Positions 53,533-62,755 are shown, numbered from the stretch's first letter. The stretch is 64,000 nt of DNA from Kushneria phosphatilytica (GCF_008247605.1 NZ_CP043420.1:3100001-3164000); one strand, 5' to 3'. The notes: generated by a model from the letters alone, not told the origin. Made by a program: numbers and translations.

Positions 53533-55481
53533 ACGCAATCGAGCAATCCCGCGCCTATGGTGCGCCGGGTGACCATCGTCACCTGAGCTGCCAACAGTGG
53601 CGCCAGAAATATGTGTTCGACCGCTACCCGCATTATGCCGAGCGACTGGCAGAGGGCTTTCTGGCCATCGCCCGTCGTGATGGCAACGCCGCCGGCAACC
53701 GCTGGTTGCGCAAGACCTGCAAGCAGTTGCACGTCGGCCCGTTTCGGGTCACCCATGACGACGAGGGCATCCGCAACCACGCCGAGGCGCAGTCGCTGGC
53801 CATCAAGCGTTCGCATGATGAACTGATCGCCAAGGCCACCCGTTCCGGGGGTAGTGAGCTGGATGCGGCAGAAGAAGCGCTGCGCCTCGGGCTGGAGCGC
53901 GTCGAGATCCACGAAATCGATCCGCCCGATAACAAGTCGACCATCCGCGCCCAGCTGGCGCGACTTGAGGATGCCAAGTGGTGGCGCCGCAAGCTGCGCG
54001 TGCTGGCCGGTCGCCGGCTGGAGCAGCTGGAGCGCGAGATCGGCAACGTCCATCGCCGGGCCGGCATCTACTGCTCGAATACCACGGTGGAGCGTCGCAA
54101 GGCGCAGAAAGCACGCAATCATGCCCTGCTGGAGGCCATCGAGGCGATCAACCAGCACGGCCAGTACTACACGCTGGCCGAACTCTCCGAATTGGGGCTG
54201 GCAAACCCGGATCACCGCCGTGCCGAGCTGATGCTCCGCATTCGCGAGACCGAAACCGAGGCGCGCCGGCTGGGTCACATCGGCGTGTTCTATACCCTCA
54301 CCTGCCCGTCGCGGTTTCACCCGGTGCGGGCCAAGAGCTGCACGCGTAATCCGGTTTATGACGGGTACTCGCCACGCGATGCCCAGCGCTATCTGACCAA
54401 TCTCTGGGCGCGTATCCGCTCCGCTCTCGCCCGCGAGGACATCGGCATCTACGGCGTGCGCGTGGCCGAGCCACACCACGACGGCACCCCGCACTGGCAC
54501 CTGCTGATGTGGATGCAGCCCGACCATGTCGATCAGGTCGAGACCGTCATGCGTGACTACGCCCTGCAGGATTCGCCGGACGAGCCCGGCGCCGAGGCCA
54601 ATCGCTTCCAGGCCAAGCTGATCGACTACTCGAAAGGCACCGCCGCGGGCTACGTCGCCAAGTACATCTCGAAAAACGTCAACGGCCAGCAGTTTGTCGA
54701 GGCCGACGAGTATGGCCGCGACATGAAAAGCAGTGCGCCGCGCGTCGAGGCATGGGCTGCAGTGTGGGGCATCCGGCAGTTCCAGTTCGTCGGGCTGCCG
54801 AGCGTGACTGTGTGGCGCGAGGTTCGCCGCCTGACCGAGCAGCAGGCCCAGCAGCTGGCCGCGTGGGAGGACGCCACCAACCCCGGCCGCAAGATCCGCG
54901 AGTTCATGGCTCAGGTGCGCACCGCGTGCAACGCCGGGGCGTGGGATCAGTTCCTGCGACTGATGGGTGGGCCGCTGACGCCGCGTGCCGATCAGCCCGT
55001 GCGGCCGTGGCGCGAGTGGCGCATGGCCACCGGCACGGATGCTGAGCGCTGCGATCAGGAAATCCCGTTCGCCCGAGGCAGCTATGGGGATCGGGTCGAG
55101 GTGACCTATGGCCTGTTGGTGAAAGGTGCCGAGTACCTGACCCGGTTTTACAGCTGGACCATGCGGCCGAAGGCGCGCAACAGCGCGTATGACTTCAGCC
55201 AGCGGGGTTCATATGGAGGCGGCGCAGCCGCCGACCCTTGGACTCGTGTGAATAACTGTACGGGGATCGACATCACCCCCCGACAGCCCGACCCGCAGAC
55301 CGCCGAACAGCAGAAAAAGCACTATCAGGAATGGCGATCCCGCCCCGAGGTTCGAGCGGAGATCGAAGCGGAGCAGGAAGAAATCGACCGGGTCCGCGAT
55401 GCGCTGGCCCGATTGCTCGCTCCACCGCCGAGCGAGGCGGTATTGCTGCCCGATGAATACATGCCGCCCGAGCTGGCATGA
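53529..55481 (+). CDS. A: Rolling-circle replication initiator (P2 gpA-like)
   Basis: 650 aa HUH endonuclease. The metal motif is HWH at about residues 322-324 (DGTPHWHLLMW), and the paired catalytic tyrosines are Y375 and Y379 in AGYVAKYISKNVNG, as in P2 gpA. It nicks the phage origin, which in P2 lies within gene A itself. It is the largest early gene; small coupled genes flank it on both sides. Confidence 0.94.
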   Translation: MNAIEQSRAYGAPGDHRHLSCQQWRQKYVFDRYPHYAERLAEGFLAIARRDGNAAGNRWLRKTCKQLHVGPFRVTHDDEGIRNHAEAQSLAIKRSHDELIAKATRSGGSELDAAEEALRLGLERVEIHEIDPPDNKSTIRAQLARLEDAKWWRRKLRVLAGRRLEQLEREIGNVHRRAGIYCSNTTVERRKAQKARNHALLEAIEAINQHGQYYTLAELSELGLANPDHRRAELMLRIRETETEARRLGHIGVFYTLTCPSRFHPVRAKSCTRNPVYDGYSPRDAQRYLTNLWARIRSALAREDIGIYGVRVAEPHHDGTPHWHLLMWMQPDHVDQVETVMRDYALQDSPDEPGAEANRFQAKLIDYSKGTAAGYVAKYISKNVNGQQFVEADEYGRDMKSSAPRVEAWAAVWGIRQFQFVGLPSVTVWREVRRLTEQQAQQLAAWEDATNPGRKIREFMAQVRTACNAGAWDQFLRLMGGPLTPRADQPVRPWREWRMATGTDAERCDQEIPFARGSYGDRVEVTYGLLVKGAEYLTRFYSWTMRPKARNSAYDFSQRGSYGGGAAADPWTRVNNCTGIDITPRQPDPQTAEQQKKHYQEWRSRPEVRAEIEAEQEEIDRVRDALARLLAPPPSEAVLLPDEYMPPELA

Positions 55482-55516
55482 CCCATAACCATTGCCCAAC
55501 GCAGGGAGATAGCACC

Positions 55517-55732
55517 ATGGCAGACGCTGCCGATTTCGCGACCGAGGCTACGGCCCGGCAACTGGAAGGCATTCTGGCCAGCCGCCCAAAAGTGGCGCCG
55601 GTCAGTTTCGATACCGAGTGCGAAGACTGTGGGCAGGAAATCGCACCGGCGCGTCGTCAGGCGGCACCGCATGCGACCACCTGCATCGAGTGCCAATCGA
55701 TCCGGGAACATCGAGCACGGGGGATGCGGTAA
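55517..55732 (+). CDS. TraR/DksA-type zinc-finger protein
   Basis: 71 aa. MADAADFATEATARQLEGIL and the C4 finger CEDCGQEIAPARR...CIECQSIRE identify a TraR/DksA-like protein (compare P2 Orf82). It may bind the RNA polymerase secondary channel. The ATG at 55517 has GGGAG at good spacing; an earlier ATG at 55478 overlaps the gpA stop. Confidence 0.87.
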   Translation: MADAADFATEATARQLEGILASRPKVAPVSFDTECEDCGQEIAPARRQAAPHATTCIECQSIREHRARGMR

Positions 55733-55896
55733 TGGAGAAGACACGCGAAGAGCTCTGCGACGAGATCGTGATGCTGCGGGATGAGATCGCCGGGATGGAA
55801 GAACAGATCGACGATCTGGCCCAGCGCAATGCGCGGCTACTGGCCGAGCGGGATCAGGCGCGGCTGAAATTACGCTGCACTCGGGAGGCCTCGTGA
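55732..55896 (+). CDS. Small coiled-coil protein, 54 aa
   Basis: MEKTREELCDEIVMLRDEIAGMEEQIDDLAQRNARLLAE is a continuous leucine-heptad helix. Its ATG overlaps the TraR-like stop and its end overlaps the next gene. Function unknown. Confidence 0.65.
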   Translation: MEKTREELCDEIVMLRDEIAGMEEQIDDLAQRNARLLAERDQARLKLRCTREAS

Positions 55897-56069
55897 ATCA
55901 GCAAAATCCTCCCATGCCGGAGAGCGTCCGCATTGTCTGCCTGGAGCTGGTAACCGATCGGCTGCTCCAGCTGCGCCAGGCACCGAAAACCGAGTTCAAT
56001 GCCAGCGAGCAGATCCGGCTAACCCCGGTCGCGCGGTGGCTGGTTGAGCAGGGGGAATGGAAGGAATGA
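55893..56069 (+). CDS. Small hypothetical protein, 58 aa
   Basis: GTG start at 55893 preceded by GGGAGG: NQQNPPMPESVRIVCLELVTDRLLQLRQAP to TPVARWLVEQGEWKE. It overlaps the previous stop by 4 bp. Tight coupling and a good ribosome site support it. No family recognised. Confidence 0.62.
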   Translation: MNQQNPPMPESVRIVCLELVTDRLLQLRQAPKTEFNASEQIRLTPVARWLVEQGEWKE

Positions 56070-56142
56070 GGGAGCTGGCTCTATTTCGGGCCTTTCGAGG
56101 ACCTCGGAATACCTGACTGATAGAGGATAATGAGGTAACAGA

Positions 56143-56430
56143 ATGCTGGCGATAGGTTTCGTGACCATCGATCGATTCGCATCCGAATCGGGATATAGCA
56201 AGGCTGCGGTGATATCGAAGATCAAGCGCGGCCAGTGGCGCAAGGATAGGGAATGGATCAAGGCACAGGATGGCCGGGTACTGATTTCGATAGAAGGATA
56301 TAACGAGTGGGTTCTCAGCAGTTCGAAGGAGTCAAACCGGGCTCGGCCAGCTCCATCCAGATCGACTTCGTCTACCAGGGAATCCGCTGTCGGGAACGCC
56401 TCAAGCTCAAGCCCACCCCCGCTAATCTGA
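56143..56430 (+). CDS. xis: Excisionase-like protein
   Basis: 95 aa. FVTIDRFASESGYSKAAVISKIKRGQWRKDREWIKAQDGRVLISIEGYNEWV is the compact winged-helix pattern of phage excisionases (DUF1233 type). The remaining Ser/Pro-rich tail is read in the same DNA as the integrase start and may be unstructured. It lies immediately before and overlapping int. Confidence 0.75.
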   Translation: MLAIGFVTIDRFASESGYSKAAVISKIKRGQWRKDREWIKAQDGRVLISIEGYNEWVLSSSKESNRARPAPSRSTSSTRESAVGNASSSSPPPLI

Positions 56431-57464
56431 AGCGTGCGGCGCGTCATCGCGCCGCGGTTATCGATGCCATCGAGGCCGGCACCTTCGATTACTCGGTGAC
56501 TTTCCCCAATAGCAAAAATGCCCGCCGCTTCATCCGTCAGGATCGCCTCGACAACTATTTGCGCCAGTGGCTCGAGGCGAAGCGGCCGACTCTGAAGGCC
56601 AGCACGCACCATGACTATTACAAGATCATCGAGGGCCAGCTGATCCCGCAGTTCGGCCATTTGATGCTTTCCGAGATCAAACGTCAGCATGCGAGAGAAT
56701 GGGCAGCCACCCTCACCTGCTCGAACAAGCGACTGGCCAACATCCTGAGTCCCTTACGTGCAGCACTGACCGATGCAGTCCACGATGAGCTGATTGCCAT
56801 CAATCCGCTGGCCGGCTGGCACTATCGGCGCCAGGAAACTGAAGTGCGACGGATGCAAGATGAGCCTGATCCATTCACTGCCGAGGAACAGGCGGCAATA
56901 CTGGCCAGCTTGCCGGATGAAGGCCGGCCGCTGATCCAATTCGCGTTCTGGACGGGGCTGCGTACATCGGAGCTGGTCGCCCTTGAATGGGGCGATATCG
57001 ACTGGCACCGCAATCGGGTACGTGTCTCGAAGGTCATCACCCAAGCCGGCAGGTGTAAGGCCGAGCAGCCCAAGACCGCGGCGGGGATACGCGATGTGGA
57101 TCTATTGCCGGCAGCGATCGAGGCACTCAAACAGCAGAAATCATTCAGCTATCTGCACCCGAGTGGTCGGATCTTTCTGAATCCTCGCACCGGCGAGCCA
57201 TGGACTGGCGATCAGGCTATCCGGAAGACGCTATGGGCCCATGCACTGAAGCGCGCAGGGGTTCGATACCGACGTCAGTACCAGACCCGGCATACCTATG
57301 CATCGATGATGGTTTCTGCCGGCGAACCACTGGCGTGGGTATCGAATCAGATGGGCCATACGGACGTGATCATCACCGCCCGGATCTATGCGAACTGGAT
57401 CCCGGTGAGCAGTCAGCAGGCAGGTCTAATGGCTGTGGCAAAGTATGGAGGTTCAATTTCCTGA
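56307..57464 (+). CDS. int: Phage tyrosine integrase
   Basis: 385 aa with a GTG start. It has an N-terminal arm-binding domain (about 1-70, DUF3596 type), a core-binding SAM-like domain (about 80-170), and a catalytic domain with Arg219 (TGLRTSEL), Tyr325-x-x-Arg328 (QTRHTYASM), His351 (GHTD) and Tyr361 (ARIYANW). It catalyses recombination at the ssrA 3' end. It sits at the distal end of the early operon, 1.7 kb from attR. Confidence 0.95.
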   Translation: MGSQQFEGVKPGSASSIQIDFVYQGIRCRERLKLKPTPANLKRAARHRAAVIDAIEAGTFDYSVTFPNSKNARRFIRQDRLDNYLRQWLEAKRPTLKASTHHDYYKIIEGQLIPQFGHLMLSEIKRQHAREWAATLTCSNKRLANILSPLRAALTDAVHDELIAINPLAGWHYRRQETEVRRMQDEPDPFTAEEQAAILASLPDEGRPLIQFAFWTGLRTSELVALEWGDIDWHRNRVRVSKVITQAGRCKAEQPKTAAGIRDVDLLPAAIEALKQQKSFSYLHPSGRIFLNPRTGEPWTGDQAIRKTLWAHALKRAGVRYRRQYQTRHTYASMMVSAGEPLAWVSNQMGHTDVIITARIYANWIPVSSQQAGLMAVAKYGGSIS

Positions 57465-57956
57465 AACATCAGAATTAGAGGGCAGTTTGGCAACTCTGGT
57501 TTGTCTAATATTTCTCCTTTCTCTTGCCTTTTGGCGTTCGCTGACTTCATGTGCAGCATGAGGCATTAAATACTCAACCAAGGGGGTAAGGTCATATTCA
57601 TTGGTAAGATTACGATCTGCTTCTTGACGACGATACCTCCTTTCCAAGAAGCCTATCGCTTCCATTACACGGATCCGTCTCTGTACCGTCGACGTGCTAA
57701 CGCCTATTGACTCTGCAATTTTTTTCTTCGAAGGGTATGGATGCTTCCCATCCTGCCACCAGTACATGAGCAGTTGCAGGAGTATATTGAGATCCGTAGG
57801 AGTAAGACCTAGGGTCTGTTGCCTCTGAAGTAATATATTAGGAACTGCCGTCCAGCCGGCAGCCACAATATCTTTACCCCACTTTGCTTCTAGTGCACCC
57901 GCACTTTCCCTACTAGCCGCAGCTTCAGCTGGGGACGCCGTTTTTAAGTCTGACAT
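57453..57956 (-). CDS. Winged-helix DNA-binding protein (HTH_36-like)
   Basis: 167 aa. LTPTDLNILLQLLMYWWQDGKHPYPSKKKIAESIGVSTSTVQRRIRVMEAIGFLERRYRRQ is a helix-turn-helix with wing, as in replication-type or plasmid regulators. It is convergent with int, overlapping by 12 bp. Its role in the prophage is unclear. Confidence 0.78.
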   Translation of the reverse strand: MSDLKTASPAEAAASRESAGALEAKWGKDIVAAGWTAVPNILLQRQQTLGLTPTDLNILLQLLMYWWQDGKHPYPSKKKIAESIGVSTSTVQRRIRVMEAIGFLERRYRRQEADRNLTNEYDLTPLVEYLMPHAAHEVSERQKARERRNIRQTRVAKLPSNSDVSGN

Positions 57957-58136
57957 CGATTAATATCCCTTAAATTGTTCCCGGAAAAGCAAGTTACCCC
58001 AAGATCAGGTTCATGCAGAAGCCTTAGAAAGCAGGGGGTGGGGTTCACGAGATCCTACCAGGCGAATTGAATATGTGTCCTTGTATCACGGTTGCGTAGA
58101 GTTTCTAAGTTGCAGTGTTATTTGGTAGGAGTGCAC

Positions 58137-58178
58137 GCACCCCACCTGGGAGGCAAGTGGACATACCAGGTGGGGTGC
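58137..58178. repeat. Perfect 13-bp inverted repeat
   Basis: GCACCCCACCTGG (58137-58149) and CCAGGTGGGGTGC (58166-58178) separated by 16 bp, in the 300-bp gap between the HTH gene and the Abi gene. There is no T-run. It could be a protein-binding site or a structured leader RNA. Nothing else is seen in 57957-58254. Confidence 0.6.
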
Positions 58179-58307
58179 AATAAGGCTGCCCAATTGCTAT
58201 GGAAGCCTGCTTCTAATCCACAACCTCTTACTTCACTATCGAGGCATTGAATACTTGGGAAAGGGGCTAGACATGAAGGGGGGCGGTGAGAGCTACACTA
58301 CAAAAGA

Positions 58308-58337
58308 AAACGGCCTACCCGATAAGGTAGACCGTTT
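58308..58337. other. Hairpin upstream of the Abi-like gene
   Basis: AAACGG-CTACC pairs with GGTAG-CCGTTT with one mismatch pair. T-rich sequence follows only on the minus strand. Placed in the probable leader of the gene at 58447, it may terminate antisense transcription or shape the mRNA leader. Confidence 0.5.
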
Positions 58338-58446
58338 CCCAGTCTTATGTCCTCAGGTGGAGGCCGCAGCCCGCGAATCCCGAGGCGATTCAGGGTCAGA
58401 ATACAACCAGAGTCATACAGAAAGCAAACCGAAAGTGGATTGTGGA

Positions 58447-59130
58447 ATGCAGCAAGAACGTTTAGAGGCGCTTGTGAGGACACTATCTCCTGCAAGATTA
58501 GGCCCTTACGGAGCTCATAGAGAGAATCCTGAGCAATTAGCTGGTATGAATTTGTACGCTTGGAATGCCCAGCTATCTAGCTGCATGCTCCTGCCACTGC
58601 ACTTCTGCGAAGTCACTCTCAGAAACGCAGTCTCGGAAGCTATAGGTAGAGTATACGGGCCGGACTGGCCATGGCATTCAGGCTTCGAAGGCAGCCTTCC
58701 GTCAAAGTTCGGCGGAAGGTATAAACCCTGCTTAGATCTTAGGAATGCAAGAGAAAGTATTGGTGCCGAAAGGCTCACAGGCAAAGTAATACCAGAACTG
58801 AAGCCAGTATTCTGGCTTCAGATGCTCAGAGCCAAAAATTTGGGCAGAATATGGCTGCCCAGCATTAAAACTGTATTTCCGCATGCGCCGTCAGATCAGC
58901 CTGCTGACGAGATTCGAGAATCTCTTTATGACGATTGGAAGCATGTAAAAGATGTAAGAAATCGGATAGCCCATCATGAACCCATACTGAAGCGCAATCA
59001 TGTAGAAGATTTTGACCGAATGTGTCGCATAGTTGGGTGGCGCTGTGATCATACGCTTCAATGGATGCTTCAGCTCGAAAGGTTCCAAGAAATTTTAGCT
59101 AACCATCCTTTCCCTCAAGTCAACGGTTAG
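58447..59130 (+). CDS. Abi-like HEPN-domain protein (prophage cargo)
   Basis: 227 aa from the ATG at 58447 (the frame is open back to 58255, but that part crosses a hairpin and looks non-coding). LPLHFCEVTLRNAVSEAI and the HEPN ribonuclease motif R-N-x3-H in VRNRIAHHEPIL place it in the Abi_2/Abi-like group. Such proteins cause abortive infection by RNA cleavage. It is the last gene before attR. A defence role is inferred from family and position. Confidence 0.8.
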   Translation: MQQERLEALVRTLSPARLGPYGAHRENPEQLAGMNLYAWNAQLSSCMLLPLHFCEVTLRNAVSEAIGRVYGPDWPWHSGFEGSLPSKFGGRYKPCLDLRNARESIGAERLTGKVIPELKPVFWLQMLRAKNLGRIWLPSIKTVFPHAPSDQPADEIRESLYDDWKHVKDVRNRIAHHEPILKRNHVEDFDRMCRIVGWRCDHTLQWMLQLERFQEILANHPFPQVNG

Positions 59131-59168
59131 GCAACTTTCTTCGTAAAGCACTGAATTCAAAAGCTATT

Positions 59169-59236
59169 ACGCGGGTTCAACTCCCGCCGCCTCCACCAAA
59201 CAGCAAAAGGGCCGCTGAGCAATCAGCGGCCCTTTT
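59169..59236 (+). repeat. attR, 68-bp attachment repeat
   Basis: An identical copy of 19896-19963: the 30-nt ssrA 3' end plus its terminator. This copy is the original chromosomal end left behind by integration. The space 59237-59510 beyond it holds no gene I can support. Confidence 0.93.
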
Positions 59237-59510
59237 TCTTGTTCGGGTATGGGCTTAATGATGGGAACTGGCCAGTAGGCCATACCCAAGGCACAGCCAG
59301 GTCTGACATATTTCATACTTCCCTGCGGCTTCCGGCCCCGGGATACCGAGCATGAAGCTGCAACTGATCAAACTTGCTGGATCCCACCGGCAGGAGCATC
59401 AAGCCAATCCTGCGTAAATACGAGTCGGAAAGGCACTGTTTTTCCTGAATGGATCAGGCATCCAGCAGATCAGGCTGACAGTGAACCGTTCGCCTGAAAC
59501 AGGAGCCATC

Positions 59511-60479
59511 ATGATACTCCCTCTTCTTGCTGTAGCTTGTGGCCTGGCGCTGCTGGTCTGGAGCGCGGATCGCTTCGTGGATGGCGCTGCCTCCACTGCC
59601 AGATACTTCGGTATGCCCCCTCTTCTGATCGGCATGGTCATCATCGGCTTTGGCACGTCCGCGCCGGAAATGGTGGTTTCGGCACTGGCTGCCAGCCAGG
59701 GTAACCCGGGACTGGCGCTCGGTAACGCCTATGGATCGAATATCACCAACATCGCACTGATTCTGGGTGTTACCGCGTTGATCAGCCCCATTGCCGTGCA
59801 ATCCAATGTCCTACGCCGGGAACTACCTCTTCTCATTGCCGCAACGTTACTGGCCGCCTGGCAGTTATGGGACGGTGTGCTCTCCCGCCTCGACGCCGTG
59901 ATCCTGTTATGCCTTTTTGGCGTGCTGATGGCCTGGACCCTTTATCAGGGGCTGCATCAAAAGGACGATGTTCTGGGTCATGAAATGGATCAGACATTAC
60001 CCACGTCCGGCAACTCGCTTCGCAACTCCATATTCCGACTGATCATTGGCCTGTTATTGCTGATCGTAAGCTCAAGGGTACTGGTCTGGGGAGCCGTCGA
60101 CATTGCCCACAGCCTTGGTGTCAGCGATCTGATTGTCGGCCTGACCATCGTGGCAATCGGCACTTCGTTGCCGGAACTGGCCTCTTCGATCATTGCCGCC
60201 CGCAAGGGCGAGCATGATATTGCCCTGGGTAATGTACTGGGCTCCAACCTGTTCAATACGCTGGCAGTTGTAGGCATCGCAGGAGTGATTCAGCCGATTC
60301 AGCCTGAACCGGAAGTGTTGTCCCGAGACGTGGCGATCATGATGGTACTGACTTTGTCACTTTTTGTTCTGGGGTATGCAAGAGGCAGGCAGGGGCGTAT
60401 CAATCGGTTCGAAGGGGCAGTGCTACTGGTTTGTTTCGGGGGGTACAATGCCTATCTGATCGGCAGCGTCGTTACCTGA
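59511..60479 (+). CDS. Calcium/sodium antiporter (CaCA family, YrbG-like)
   Basis: 322 aa with about ten hydrophobic segments in two inverted halves. The paired CaCA alpha repeats are GFGTSAPEMVVSALAASQG and AIGTSLPELASSIIAARKG, each followed by GNxxGSNxxN motifs. It exchanges Ca2+ for Na+ or K+ across the inner membrane. The ATG at 59511 with AGGAG upstream is chosen over a GTG at 59481. Confidence 0.94.
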   Translation: MILPLLAVACGLALLVWSADRFVDGAASTARYFGMPPLLIGMVIIGFGTSAPEMVVSALAASQGNPGLALGNAYGSNITNIALILGVTALISPIAVQSNVLRRELPLLIAATLLAAWQLWDGVLSRLDAVILLCLFGVLMAWTLYQGLHQKDDVLGHEMDQTLPTSGNSLRNSIFRLIIGLLLLIVSSRVLVWGAVDIAHSLGVSDLIVGLTIVAIGTSLPELASSIIAARKGEHDIALGNVLGSNLFNTLAVVGIAGVIQPIQPEPEVLSRDVAIMMVLTLSLFVLGYARGRQGRINRFEGAVLLVCFGGYNAYLIGSVVT

Positions 60480-60613
60480 AAAGACCGGGCCGGTACCAGT
60501 TCTCACCCAGGCAGACGAACGACGCTTGCAAGGGGCCCAGACCCGGACTCGCCATGCTCCGAAAAGATAGCTCTCGATCCTGACGCTTTACAGCGCGCTG
60601 ACCCGTCACCTGA

Positions 60614-60808
60614 TCAGTCAGACTTGCTTTTGGGCATCTGCATCGCCCAACTCATCTTGCGATGGGCATTAACATCAATGGATGTCTGAAGCTCCTGCAG
60701 ACTACACAGTCGCGCCCCACAATGGGCGCATAACACCGGGGAATCGGGCGTTCGCTCTCCCTGAAACTTGATCTGCCTGCTTCCGCAGCTGCGACACTTG
60801 CTAAGCAT
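60614..60808 (-). CDS. Small zinc-ribbon protein, 64 aa
   Basis: MLSKCRSCGSRQIKFQGERT and LCAHCGARLCSLQEL show two CxxC knuckles, followed by a helix and a basic tail. CGGAGAGGAT precedes the ATG. Function unknown; no operon partner. The 135-bp gap after the antiporter is empty. Confidence 0.62.
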   Translation of the reverse strand: MLSKCRSCGSRQIKFQGERTPDSPVLCAHCGARLCSLQELQTSIDVNAHRKMSWAMQMPKSKSD

Positions 60809-61025
60809 ATCCTCTCCGGGATTCCTGATGCTTTCACCTGGACTGACGAGAAGGCCCGAAAAGCCCTATTTTCAGGCGTTAAAAGTTAAATTGAAACTGC
60901 TTTTAAAAGTCAAGGGAGCCTGGCATCCGGCTCACGGAATCTCTCCTGTTCCGCCTCGGCAAGCAGTGCATCCAATCCAGGCTTCTGGCAAGCGCGGCAG
61001 GCACTGCTACCGCGCCCAAAGTGCT

Positions 61026-61241
61026 CTAGCGCACGGCGCCTGATTGCAATGTCCGATAGTACGTCAAAAGCTCCCGATGAGCGGCCGTGATCGCCTTGCC
61101 CAGAGCCCCGCCATCGCCTTCATTACGAGCAACATTTTCGCCTCCGCTCCCGAATGCCCCATTGCGAGCCAGTTCGAGAATGACCTCATGGGCAGCATGT
61201 GTTGGATCATGACGAGGATTCACGGGTTTCCGATCAGGCAT
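61026..61241 (-). CDS. Hypothetical protein, 71 aa
   Basis: MPDRKPVNPRHDPTHAAHEVILELARNGAFG and GGALGKAITAAHRELLTYYRTLQ give a soluble helical protein with a plausible ribosome site (GGAG). Family not recognised. The flanking stretches 60809-61025 and 61242-61786 show no credible gene. Confidence 0.58.
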   Translation of the reverse strand: MPDRKPVNPRHDPTHAAHEVILELARNGAFGSGGENVARNEGDGGALGKAITAAHRELLTYYRTLQSGAVR

Positions 61242-61786
61242 GGCACATTACTCCGGCAGATGAATGGATATTACCTTCAGAGTATCGGCAGCCTCTCATC
61301 ATTTATTGAGCAATAACTGTTGCAAGAGAAGTTCCAGCCTCACAGTGGGTGCTCCCGACGAGAAGGCCTGCCGGCAAGCCCGGGTATACATGCGAAAACA
61401 GTGTAACCAGGCTACTGCCAGCTGTTGTTGCGAGCGCACCCGTGTATTAAAGAGCAAAGCGCCTACAATACAACCATTTCAGCACATCGCTGATTCCGTC
61501 AACGTGCCACCCTTGTCATCATATGGTGACACCTGCCGGCACGTGCGTTGCTCCTTCCCCGATGTCATTGCGCCGAAGAATGGCAGGCATGCTCCAGGGA
61601 CCCACAGGACAGCGTTGATTCACGTCAGCACGATGACCTTTGTGACTGTTGGACCGTTACAATTCGCTCGGTTCATCACTCTGCTGTAAAACGCACGCAT
61701 TGCCAGGGACAAGGGCGTCTGTATGCATGGTGAGCCACGATGCCCCATGCGCTGCGTCAGGCAAGTATCAGAGTTAAGGAGAACCA

Positions 61787-62755
61787 ATGCCCCGGGCCAT
61801 CAGAAACGCCATGCAAGGCTCGTTATCCATTGGCACAGGATCCGGTATGAAAGCGCGTGGCCCATCAGATAAACCGCATCTCGGCCGTCGCTTCGGGAAT
61901 GCCATGGGCAGCCTGCGACACCGCATCATGCAATCACTGCCTGACCGGCTTCACATTGCCTTGCGCTATCGTCGGGTGTTCGGCAGGTTTCCAAATCTCC
62001 GGCATCCGCAAACCTTCAATGAGAAGATTTGCTATCGAAAGCTGCACCCCGAACCCAGCTATTCGATCCTGAGCGACAAGGTTGCTGCCAGGGATCATGT
62101 CGCCGGCGTGATCGGCAGTGAACATCTGGTGCCATGCCACGCTGTCTGTAGCGAACTGACACCGGATATCTATCATGGCCTCCCGGACAGCTTCGTCATG
62201 AAGGCCAATCACGGCTTTGGCTATAATCTGCTGGTGCGTAACAAGCAGGACTACCCCTACCCCATGCTCTATAACCTCAGTCAGGCATGGCTTCGGGAAG
62301 ATTTCTCGAAAATCTCACGGGAAGCGCATTATCACGACATCAAGCCACGTCTGATCATCGAGCAACTACTGCTGGATGAAAGCGGTAATGTGCCAAAGGA
62401 CTTCAAGTTTCACTGTTTCCGACGAACCGGTGAATCGCCGGTAGTGTTCGTCGAAGTGACTCATGATCGCTTTTCCGATTATCGAGTCGATTTCTACGAT
62501 CAGGATTGGAACATGATTGAAGTACGTGAGGATCGTTTCAGCAGTGGCAAGCCAATGGCCAGGCCGGCATTGCTTGATGAAGCACAGGCGCTTGCCCTCA
62601 AGCTATCGGAAGGCTTTTCGTATGTAAGAGTCGATTTCTACCTGGTCAACGGTCAGATCTATTTTGGCGAGCTGACCTTCACACCAACCGCCGGCCTGAT
62701 GAAGTTCAAGCATCATCAGACCGACGTGGAATGGGGTCGGCTTTTCGAACTCTGA
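61787..62755 (+). CDS. TupA-like ATP-grasp protein
   Basis: 322 aa. HPQTFNEKICYRKLHPEPSYSILSDKVAARDHV, FVMKANHGFGYNLLV and DFKFHCFRRTGESPVVFVEV match the TupA-like ATP-grasp group, often linked to polysaccharide or teichuronopeptide synthesis. The terminal FGELTFTPTAGLMKF supplies the metal-binding acidic residues. AAGGAG precedes the ATG. No glycan genes lie beside it, so its substrate is open. Confidence 0.87.
   Translation: MPRAIRNAMQGSLSIGTGSGMKARGPSDKPHLGRRFGNAMGSLRHRIMQSLPDRLHIALRYRRVFGRFPNLRHPQTFNEKICYRKLHPEPSYSILSDKVAARDHVAGVIGSEHLVPCHAVCSELTPDIYHGLPDSFVMKANHGFGYNLLVRNKQDYPYPMLYNLSQAWLREDFSKISREAHYHDIKPRLIIEQLLLDESGNVPKDFKFHCFRRTGESPVVFVEVTHDRFSDYRVDFYDQDWNMIEVREDRFSSGKPMARPALLDEAQALALKLSEGFSYVRVDFYLVNGQIYFGELTFTPTAGLMKFKHHQTDVEWGRLFEL

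Larger units (their letters stand above)
19896..59236. mobile_element. Complete P2-like prophage integrated in ssrA
   Basis: About 39.3 kb between the 68-bp repeats. It contains every P2-type structural gene class (portal, terminase, scaffold, capsid, head completion, tail, baseplate, fibre, tape measure), a lysis cassette, a CI repressor, an Ogr-like activator, the rolling-circle gpA, excisionase and a tyrosine integrase. No core gene appears broken, so it may be functional. The order differs from P2: integrase lies at the far end of the early operon rather than next to the repressor. Confidence 0.95.

Noticed and set aside
61264..61689. A 141-codon plus-strand frame in the intergenic region before the ATP-grasp gene
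   Set aside because: Composition rich in Cys, Ser and His without structure and no good ribosome site; probably non-coding.
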